From Actinomycetes bacterium (lineage in GTDB: Bacteria; Actinomycetota; Actinomycetes; Propionibacteriales; Propionibacteriaceae): a stretch of 5,573 bases of DNA. The notes under the pieces were generated by a model, which was given only the letters and a program-made list of their open reading frames with translations, was not told the origin of the DNA and ran no database searches. The stretch's first letter is position 1, and the number at the start of each line of letters is the position of its first letter. The DNA lies in contig JAEZGC010000166.1 in the NCBI GenBank assembly GCA_023437345.1, positions 1 through 5,573 on the forward strand, read 5' to 3'. The position numbers and the translations under genes are program-made. Shown piece by piece: positions 1-4,757 of the stretch.

Positions 1-1650
1 GGCCTGCTGCCGGCCTTCAAGGAGGCGGTCGAGGAGGCCTTCGCCGCGGGACTCGTGAAGGTGGTGTTCGCCACCGAGACCCTCGCGCTCGGGATCAACA
101 TGCCCGCCAGGAGCGTGGTCCTGGAACGGCTGGTGAAGTTCAATGGCGAGAGCCACGCCGACATCACCGCGGGGGAGTACACCCAGCTGACCGGCAGGGC
201 CGGCCGGCGCGGGATCGACGTCGAGGGCCACGCGGTGGTCTGCTGGCAGCCCGGGCTCGACCCGCGGGCGCTGGCCGGGCTGGCCTCGCGGCGCACCTAT
301 CCGCTGCGGTCGTCCTTCACCCCGACCTACAACATGGCGGTCAACCTCGTCGCCACGGTGGGCCGCGAGCGCGCCCGCGGCCTGCTCGAGCAGTCGTACG
401 CGCAGTACCAGTCGGACCGCTCGGTGGTCGGACTGTCACGCCAGATTGCGCGCAACACCGAGCAGGTCGCCCGGCTGTGGGAGCAGGCCCGCTGCCACCT
501 GGGCGACTTCGCCGGGTACGCCAGGCTGCGGGCCCGGGTCGGCGACCTGGAGGCGGCAGCAGCCCGCGCCCGACGCTCCGACCGCAGGGCCGAGGCGCTC
601 GCGGCGCTGGACGCGCTGCGCCCCGGCGACATCATCGACATCCCGGGAAAGCGGCGCCGGAGCTGGGCCGTGGTGCTCGACGCAGGAACCGGCGCCGGCG
701 GGCCGCAGCCGACGGTCCTGACCCCCGACCGCCAGGTGAAGCGGCTGGCGCCGGCCGATTTCCCGCAGCCGCCCCAGGTGGTCGGCCGGCTGAAGGTCCC
801 CAAGCACTTCGACGCCCGCCAGCCCGCGCTGCGGCGCAACCTCGCCGCCGCCCTGCAGGCGAGGATCGACAGGGAGCAGTTCGACTGGCAGCGACCTTCC
901 GACTCCGCCGATGCCACGGCGATGGGCGAGATCGCCGCGCTGCGGCGGGAACTGCTGGACCACCCCTGCCACGCCTGCCCGGACCGCGAGGGCCACGCCA
1001 GGGTTGCCGCCGAGGCGCTGCGGCTCGAGGCGGACACCGACGCGTTGCGCAACCAGGCCGACCGCCGGACGAACACGATAGCTGTCCGGTTCGACAGGAT
1101 CTGCTCGGTGCTCGAGTCGATGGGCTACCTCACCGCGGGCGGTGAGCAGGTCACCGACGCGGGGCTGATGCTGACCAGGATCTACTCCGAGCTCGACCTG
1201 GTCACCGCCGAGGCGATCCGCGACGGTGTGCTTGACGGGTTGTCGGCGCCGCAGCTCGCCGCTGTGCTGTCGACCCTCGTCTACGAGTCGCGCGGCGACC
1301 GGCGCCCGGCACGGCTGCCTGATCGGGCCAGCGAGGCGGCGCAGTCCCGGCTGCGCAGTCTGTGGCGGCAGGTGTCGCTCACCGAACGCGACCACCGGCT
1401 GCCCTCCCACGACGAGCCCGACATCGGCTTCGCGGAGGCCATCCACCACTGGACCGCCGGGAACGCCCTGGCCGAGGTGCTGGAACTGTCAGCCCTGACC
1501 GCAGGCGACTTCGTCAGGTGGGCGCGGCAGGTGGTCGACCTGGCCGGCCAGGTTGCCGACGCCTCGGACGGGCAGCTGCGACGCACCTGCCGTGAGGTGA
1601 TCGAGCGGATCCGTCGCGGCGTGGTCGATGTGGCGCCACTGGAGGACTGA
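1..1650 (+). CDS. helY: HelY-type DEAD/DEAH-box (Ski2/Mtr4-like) helicase, C-terminal part; 5' end outside window
   Basis: The open frame runs from base 1 to a TGA at 1648-1650 (549 residues seen). It begins inside the second RecA-like domain, so the start codon and the Walker A and DExH motifs lie upstream; the GTG at 55 is internal, not a start. Helicase motif V (FATETLALGINMPAR, about residues 23-37 of the fragment) is followed by motif VI (QLTGRAGRRGID, about 62-73) with the arginine residues that contact ATP. A segment starting YNMAVNLV (about 110), a Cys-x-x-Cys motif in HPCHACPDREGHAR (about 321-334) and a helical C-terminal DSHCT domain (about 358-549) are all typical of actinobacterial HelY. 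Family knowledge: Ski2-like enzymes are ATP-driven 3'-5' RNA helicases; the cellular role of HelY in bacteria is poorly defined. The full protein is usually around 900 residues, so about 350 are missing upstream. No frameshift is seen. Confidence 0.95.
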   Translation, partial: GLLPAFKEAVEEAFAAGLVKVVFATETLALGINMPARSVVLERLVKFNGESHADITAGEYTQLTGRAGRRGIDVEGHAVVCWQPGLDPRALAGLASRRTYPLRSSFTPTYNMAVNLVATVGRERARGLLEQSYAQYQSDRSVVGLSRQIARNTEQVARLWEQARCHLGDFAGYARLRARVGDLEAAAARARRSDRRAEALAALDALRPGDIIDIPGKRRRSWAVVLDAGTGAGGPQPTVLTPDRQVKRLAPADFPQPPQVVGRLKVPKHFDARQPALRRNLAAALQARIDREQFDWQRPSDSADATAMGEIAALRRELLDHPCHACPDREGHARVAAEALRLEADTDALRNQADRRTNTIAVRFDRICSVLESMGYLTAGGEQVTDAGLMLTRIYSELDLVTAEAIRDGVLDGLSAPQLAAVLSTLVYESRGDRRPARLPDRASEAAQSRLRSLWRQVSLTERDHRLPSHDEPDIGFAEAIHHWTAGNALAEVLELSALTAGDFVRWARQVVDLAGQVADASDGQLRRTCREVIERIRRGVVDVAPLED

Positions 1651-1658
1651 GGCGCGGC

Positions 1659-1671
1659 TAGGCTGCAGGCC
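1659..1671 (+). promoter_or_regulatory. Candidate leaderless promoter (-10 box TAGGCT) for hisF
   Basis: TAGGCT at 1659-1664 fits the actinobacterial -10 pattern TANNNT and ends exactly 7 nt before the hisF ATG. Transcription would therefore start at or next to the A of the start codon, giving a leaderless mRNA. No well-placed Shine-Dalgarno exists: GCAGG (1665-1669) is only 2 nt from the ATG. I see no clear -35 hexamer. The box lies in the 21-bp gap after the helicase stop. The AGG within it could instead act as a weak ribosome binding site in a read-through transcript. Confidence 0.5.
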
Positions 1672-2433
1672 ATGTCGTTGGCCATCCGTGTCATTCCCTG
1701 CCTGGACGTCCATGACGGCCGGGTCGTCAAGGGCGTCAACTTCCGCGACCTGCGCGACGCCGGTGACCCCGTCGAGCTGGCCGCCCGCTACGGCGCCGAG
1801 GGAGCCGATGAACTGGTGTTCCTTGACATCTCGGCTTCGGCGCAGGAGCGGGCCACCACCTACGAGATGGTCACCCGGACTGCCGAGACGGTCTTCATCC
1901 CGCTGTGTGTCGGTGGCGGCGTCCGCGGGGTCGCCGACGTCGACCGGCTGCTGCGGGTCGGCGCCGACAAGGTCGGGATGAACACCGGGGCGATTGCCCG
2001 GCCGGACTCCATCGATGAGATCGCGCAGCGGTTCGGACGCCAGGTGCTGGTGCTGTCGCTGGACGTCCGCCGCGAGCCGGGCCAGCCGTCCGGTTTCGGG
2101 GTGACCACCCACGGCGGACGCACCCCGGCGGGACTGGACGCCCTGGAATGGGCCGGCGAGGCCGTGGATCGGGGGGTGGGGGAGATCCTGCTCAACTCGA
2201 TGGACGCCGACGGCACCACCGACGGATTCGACCTTGAGCTGATCGCAGCAGTGAAGGACCGGGTGGATGTCCCGGTGATCGCCTCGGGCGGGGCCGGGAC
2301 CGCCGACCACTTCGTGCAGGCAGCGCGGGCGGGTGCCGACGCGGTGCTGGCCGCCAGCGTCTTCCACTACGGCCGGCTCACGGTGGCCCAGGTGAAGGCA
2401 GCGCTCGCCGAGGCCGGCTTCGCCGTACGCTGA
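1672..2433 (+). CDS. hisF: Imidazole glycerol phosphate synthase, cyclase subunit HisF
   Basis: This is a 253-residue protein of full family length. HisF is the (beta/alpha)8-barrel cyclase subunit of cytosolic IGP synthase. With ammonia made by HisH it converts PRFAR into imidazole glycerol phosphate and AICAR, linking histidine synthesis with purine metabolism. Visible landmarks are the N-terminal RVIPCLDV with catalytic Asp12 and GRVVKGVNF just after; CVGGGVR (79-85); second catalytic Asp131 in LSLDVRR; LLNSMDADGT (173-182); and the phosphate-binding loops ASGGAG (204-209) and AASVFHYG (227-234). The ATG at 1672 puts the start just before the first beta strand, as expected. It follows the helicase gene by 21 bp and precedes the HIT gene by 5 bp. 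No hisH, hisA or hisI is present in the window, so it lies apart from at least its downstream pathway neighbours. No defect is seen. Confidence 0.98.
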   Translation: MSLAIRVIPCLDVHDGRVVKGVNFRDLRDAGDPVELAARYGAEGADELVFLDISASAQERATTYEMVTRTAETVFIPLCVGGGVRGVADVDRLLRVGADKVGMNTGAIARPDSIDEIAQRFGRQVLVLSLDVRREPGQPSGFGVTTHGGRTPAGLDALEWAGEAVDRGVGEILLNSMDADGTTDGFDLELIAAVKDRVDVPVIASGGAGTADHFVQAARAGADAVLAASVFHYGRLTVAQVKAALAEAGFAVR

Positions 2434-2438
2434 GCTTC
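2426..2438 (+). promoter_or_regulatory. Candidate leaderless promoter (-10 box TACGCT) for the HIT-family gene
   Basis: TACGCT at 2426-2431 matches TANNNT and ends 7 nt before the ATG at 2439, the same geometry as upstream of hisF. The box spans the last hisF codon and the first base of its TGA stop. The intervening GAGCTTC contains no convincing Shine-Dalgarno, so a leaderless start is plausible; alternatively the gene is translated by coupling with hisF across the 5-bp gap. No -35 hexamer is evident. Confidence 0.5.
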
Positions 2439-2837
2439 ATGGACGACTGCCTGTTCTGCCGGATCGTGGCGGGGGAGATCCCCTCCCGGCAGGTCTACGC
2501 CGATGACGCCGCGATCGCCTTCCTTGATATCGCGCCCTGGCACGTCGGGCACACCCTCGTCGTGCCGCGTCGCCATGTCAGCGACCTGGTGGCCGGCCCG
2601 GGGCTGCTGGCCGAGATCGCGCCGGCTATCGATGCCACCGTCGCCTTGCTCATGGAGCGACTCGGCGCCGACGGCCTCAACGTCCTGTCCAGCGCCGGGG
2701 CGACCGCCGGCCAGGAGGTGTTCCACCTCCATGTCCACCTGGTGCCGCGCTTCTCTCACCGGCCCGGCCTGCGCGAGCTGATGGTGCGCGAGCCGGGCAT
2801 CGACCTGGACCGGGTGCATCGGCAACTGACCGAGTGA
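2439..2837 (+). CDS. HIT-family (histidine triad, HINT-like) nucleotide-binding protein
   Basis: This is a 132-residue cytosolic protein of the usual size for a single HIT domain. The signature HLHVHLV lies at residues 96-102, with His98 (the middle of the triad) the expected nucleophile that forms the nucleotidyl intermediate. CLFC at residues 4-7 with RRHVSDL (44-50, His46) gives the Cys-Cys-His set that, with a triad His, binds zinc in HINT branches retaining it. HTLVVPRRH (38-46) and the Asn81 region leading into GQEVFH (91-96) are also typical. Family knowledge: HINT-type enzymes hydrolyse purine nucleoside phosphoramidates and related adenylates; the physiological substrate here cannot be told from sequence. 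The gene starts 5 bp after hisF and ends 18 bp from the convergent SpoIID-like gene. The ATG fits the family N-terminus, beginning just before CxFC. It has no canonical Shine-Dalgarno. Confidence 0.95.
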   Translation: MDDCLFCRIVAGEIPSRQVYADDAAIAFLDIAPWHVGHTLVVPRRHVSDLVAGPGLLAEIAPAIDATVALLMERLGADGLNVLSSAGATAGQEVFHLHVHLVPRFSHRPGLRELMVREPGIDLDRVHRQLTE

Positions 2838-2855
2838 ACCCGCGGCGGCGAGCGC

Positions 2856-2869
2856 TCAGCCGAAGCTGA
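2856..2869 (-). terminator. Short UUCG-tetraloop hairpin at the end of the SpoIID-like gene
   Basis: On the minus strand TCAGC-TTCG-GCTGA forms a 5-bp stem closed by the very stable C(UUCG)G tetraloop, and the TGA stop codon is the end of its 3' arm. No T run follows, so it is not a canonical intrinsic terminator. It is the only hairpin I find at the junction of the two convergent genes. It may slow or end transcription, or simply be a by-product of the VSFG C-terminus codons. Confidence 0.25.
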
Positions 2870-4460
2870 CCACGCAGTCGCTGGCCTCCTTGGCGGCCGT
2901 CGGGCAGGTGATCAGCCCGCCCTGGAAGTACACCTCGGTCCCCTTGGCGATCCCGTCCACCTTCGCCTTGGTGATGGACGCCTCGTCGGTGGTGGGGAAT
3001 CCGAGGGCCGAGCCCGGCCCGCCCGCGGTCAGGTACGCCTGGTTGGCCAGGTTCGACAACCGGTGGCTGCCGGTGGCCTTCGACCACCACAGGGCGCCGG
3101 CCTCGAAGGGGGCGTACAGTCCGCCGGCGATCACCTGCTCCGAGCCGGCCGGGACCCCGAGCAGGGCTCCCTTCGAGCCGCCGAAGTCCTTGCTCTGCCA
3201 GCGGGTGTAGTTGGCGGTGTTGACCGCCAGGCCACCCGAGATGGTCATCAGGGTCTCCCGCAGTCCCAGCGCGCTCTTGAACGAGGTGCCGGACACCGAC
3301 TGGCTGGCCTTGGAGCCGGTCAGCGTCACCTTGGTCACCCTGCCGCCCCAGCGTCCCTTGCCGTCGCGCTCGAGGGTGATGGACTTCAGCTTGCCGATCT
3401 TGGGGTACTTGCCCTCGATGGTGGAGGTCTTGACCGCGGTCGCCCACACCTGGTTGGCAGCAGCGTCGTAGGGGTCCTCCTGGGCCTTGATGTAGGAGTA
3501 CTGGCCCTTCACCGAGTAGCCGCCGTTGGAGGAGGAGAACTCGGTCCAGGCGTACTTCTTGTCGTGTGTGAGGACCTTTCCGGCGGTTGCCTTCACTGCC
3601 GCGTCCGAGGCTGAGTGCTCGGTCATCGTCCCCTTGTAGACCTGGCAGGCGGCGGTGTTGCAGATGTCGTAGACCTGCTTGCCGCCGAGATTGGCGCGGT
3701 ACCGGGCGGCGTAGGTGCGGGCGGCGACTGTCTGTGCCTTGAGCGCCTCGGCCTGCCAGGACGCCGGCATCTCCGAGGGAACCACCGATCGCAGGTAGTC
3801 CTGCATCGCGACGTTGTTCACCGTCCGGGCGCCGCTGCCGTAGAACCGCAGCGACAGTGACCCGCGATAGGTCCGGTTGCCGGAGGCGAGGTAGAGCTTC
3901 ACCGTCTTCGACTTGGTGTTCTCGGCGTACCACACCCGCTTGGGGTCGAGCTTGAACTTGGAGTTGGTGTATTTGCGGTACTTGCCCTTGGCGTCGCGGT
4001 AGTACAGCACACGCTTGGAGCCCGACCGTGAGATCCGCCACTTCGTGTAGTTCTTGCCGGTGGGCAGCGTGAAGGTGCGCTTGGCCGAGTCCCGCAGCCG
4101 CAGGCCGGCGGCGGGGTAGAAGTGGAGCTTGTTGTCGGTGTCGGCGGTGATCCAGACCCGGATCGTGTCGTTGTCGGCCAGCGTCTCGACCTTGGTGCCC
4201 GGGTAGTAGAAGGCCAGGATCTTCGTGTAGGACAGCCCATCCTTTGCGGCCATCTGCGCGCCGTACTGGGACATGCCGCGGCCGTGGCCCCAGCCGGCGG
4301 TGGTGATCGTGAGGGTGGAGTTCACGGCGCTGATCTGCTCGGGGGCGGCGCTGGCCGACGGCGCGCCGGCCACCGCGGCGCCCGCTACCAGGGCTGCCGT
4401 AGCAAGGCCGGTCAGGCAACGTCGCAGCGGTTGGCGTGGCGGAGCCCACGTCGTGGCCAT
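2856..4460 (-). CDS. Secreted SpoIID/LytB-domain protein with C-terminal LGFP repeats
   Basis: This is a 534-residue protein with a Sec-type signal peptide: an Arg-rich start (about 9-14), a hydrophobic stretch (16-33), and likely cleavage after SASA (about 38). GWGHGRGMSQYGA (56-68) with YYPGT (85-89) comes first. A basic, Tyr-rich segment follows (about 137-190). The SpoIID core is MQDYLRSVVPSEMP (219-232), with Glu230 matching the catalytic Glu of SpoIID, then QAEALKAQTVAARTYA. DICNTAACQVY (266-275) carries a Cys267/Cys272 pair that may be structural or metal-binding, and SSSNGGYS (309-316) follows. The C-terminus has two LGFP-type repeats (about 432-481 and 483-520; LGVP, LGFP) and a Cys519/Cys529 pair. 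Family knowledge: SpoIID is a lytic transglycosylase acting on glycan strands stripped of peptides; LGFP repeats occur in actinobacterial wall proteins. I infer a cell-envelope enzyme; the true substrate is unknown. The start is supported by AAGGGGA upstream and the signal peptide. It is divergent from ilvB. Confidence 0.95.
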   Translation of the reverse strand: MATTWAPPRQPLRRCLTGLATAALVAGAAVAGAPSASAAPEQISAVNSTLTITTAGWGHGRGMSQYGAQMAAKDGLSYTKILAFYYPGTKVETLADNDTIRVWITADTDNKLHFYPAAGLRLRDSAKRTFTLPTGKNYTKWRISRSGSKRVLYYRDAKGKYRKYTNSKFKLDPKRVWYAENTKSKTVKLYLASGNRTYRGSLSLRFYGSGARTVNNVAMQDYLRSVVPSEMPASWQAEALKAQTVAARTYAARYRANLGGKQVYDICNTAACQVYKGTMTEHSASDAAVKATAGKVLTHDKKYAWTEFSSSNGGYSVKGQYSYIKAQEDPYDAAANQVWATAVKTSTIEGKYPKIGKLKSITLERDGKGRWGGRVTKVTLTGSKASQSVSGTSFKSALGLRETLMTISGGLAVNTANYTRWQSKDFGGSKGALLGVPAGSEQVIAGGLYAPFEAGALWWSKATGSHRLSNLANQAYLTAGGPGSALGFPTTDEASITKAKVDGIAKGTEVYFQGGLITCPTAAKEASDCVVSFG

Positions 4461-4465
4461 AGTGC

Positions 4466-4473
4466 TTCCCCTT
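4466..4473 (-). promoter_or_regulatory. Ribosome binding site of the SpoIID-like gene
   Basis: On the minus strand AAGGGGAA lies just upstream of the ATG (4458-4460), with about 5-6 nt spacing. This purine-rich Shine-Dalgarno fixes the start directly in front of the predicted signal peptide. Confidence 0.65.
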
Positions 4474-4575
4474 ACTGTGGTTCGACCCGTCCATCGTTCG
4501 GGAAAGCGCTACGCGACCACAACCCGCACGCTGTGAAGTCGAAGGGGGAGGTTGAGCCTTGCCCAGCATGCAGGA

Positions 4576-4618
4576 CGGCCCGGCCACGGGTTGACACGGC
4601 AGGTGCGGACCGGCCACG
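4576..4618 (+). repeat. Pair of 13-bp direct repeats flanking the ilvB -35 box
   Basis: CGGCCCGGCCACG (4576-4588) and CGGACCGGCCACG (4606-4618) differ at one position and are exactly 30 bp apart, close to three helical turns. The first ends 2 nt before TTGACA and the second overlaps the proposed -10. The position would suit an operator, but GC-rich chance similarity is possible. Confidence 0.4.
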
Positions 4619-4620
4619 CT
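4591..4620 (+). promoter_or_regulatory. Candidate promoter for the ilvB leader and ilvB
   Basis: A perfect -35 TTGACA (4591-4596) is followed after 18 nt by CACGCT (4615-4620), a weak match to TANNNT with A at position 2 and T at position 6. A start 6-7 nt further on would fall at about 4627, exactly the GTG of the leader peptide, which would make the leader transcript leaderless. The -35 is the strongest part of this call; the -10 is weak. Confidence 0.5.
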
Positions 4621-4626
4621 TTCCTC

Positions 4627-4668
4627 GTGCGCCTGTTCACCCTCGTAGTTAGCCAGCGTGTCGCCTGA
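4627..4668 (+). CDS. ilvB leader peptide (attenuator peptide)
   Basis: GTG at 4627 opens a 13-codon frame, MRLFTLVVSQRVA, ending with TGA at 4666-4668. Five of its 13 residues are Leu or Val, the end products of the pathway served by ilvB. The two central Val codons are GTA and GTT, expected to be scarce in so GC-rich a genome. Its last codons (CGT GTC GCC TGA) lie within the first hairpin, the arrangement expected if ribosome stalling at Val or Leu codons controls RNA folding. No Shine-Dalgarno precedes it, but a -10-like box sits 6 nt upstream, consistent with leaderless translation. An in-frame GTG at 4603 could extend it to 21 residues, though that start would lie inside the proposed promoter. 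Leader-peptide attenuation of ilvB is an established theme in actinobacteria; this instance is inferred from sequence alone. Confidence 0.7.
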   Translation: MRLFTLVVSQRVA

Positions 4669-4690
4669 GCCCAAGCTCATCCGACACGCT
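4655..4690 (+). promoter_or_regulatory. Leader (pause/1:2-type) hairpin of the ilvB attenuator
   Basis: AGCGTGTCG (4655-4663) pairs perfectly over 9 bp with CGACACGCT (4682-4690). Inside, after a 2x2 internal loop, TGAGC (4666-4670) pairs with GCTCA (4675-4679) around a CCAA loop. The 5' arm overlaps the last codons of the leader peptide and the inner stem includes its stop codon. A ribosome at the stop would melt this hairpin, and one stalled at the GTA-GTT codons (4645-4650) would at least partly cover the 5' arm. Confidence 0.75.
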
Positions 4691-4721
4691 CCCTCGCCTG
4701 CGTTCGCAGCGGGGGTTTTTT
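4691..4721 (+). terminator. Rho-independent terminator (attenuator) upstream of ilvB
   Basis: CCCTCG (4691-4696) pairs with CGGGGG (4710-4715), including one T-G wobble. After a single bulged C (4697), CTGC (4698-4701) pairs with GCAG (4706-4709) around a GTTC loop. Six T follow directly (4716-4721), a striking run in this GC-rich sequence. It lies between the leader hairpin and the ilvB ribosome binding site, pointing into ilvB, so it must be read through for ilvB expression. Confidence 0.85.
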
Positions 4722-4740
4722 GTTGCACGGAACAGGTATC

Positions 4741-4749
4741 GAGGAAAGG
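4741..4749 (+). promoter_or_regulatory. Ribosome binding site of ilvB
   Basis: GAGGAAAGG lies 8 nt before the ATG at 4758, good spacing for a Shine-Dalgarno. A second GAGG (4752-4755) is too close to the ATG to be the main site. Confidence 0.7.
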
Positions 4750-4757
4750 TTGAGGAA

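Larger units (their letters stand above)
4461..4757. other. Divergent intergenic region between the SpoIID-like gene and ilvB
   Basis: This 297-bp stretch holds no long gene. The left third (4461 to about 4575) must contain the promoter of the minus-strand SpoIID-like gene, but I could not pick a convincing -10/-35 pair for it. The right two thirds carry the ilvB promoter, leader peptide, attenuator hairpins and ribosome binding site, listed separately. A 13-bp direct repeat with one mismatch (CGGMCCGGCCACG) brackets the -35 box. Confidence 0.8.

Noticed and set aside
436..1449. Long antisense open frame opposite the helicase gene
   Set aside because: High-GC shadow frame; the opposite strand encodes conserved helicase and DSHCT sequence throughout.
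4500..4513. GGAAAGCGCTACGC, resembling a LacI-family/cre-type operator in the SpoIID-like promoter region
   Set aside because: It matches only about two thirds of the fixed cre positions, the right half is not symmetrical, and no second copy is seen.
4603..4668. Longer 21-codon version of the leader peptide from GTG 4603
   Set aside because: The start would lie between the -35 and -10 boxes and has no properly spaced Shine-Dalgarno; the 13-codon version fits the promoter better.
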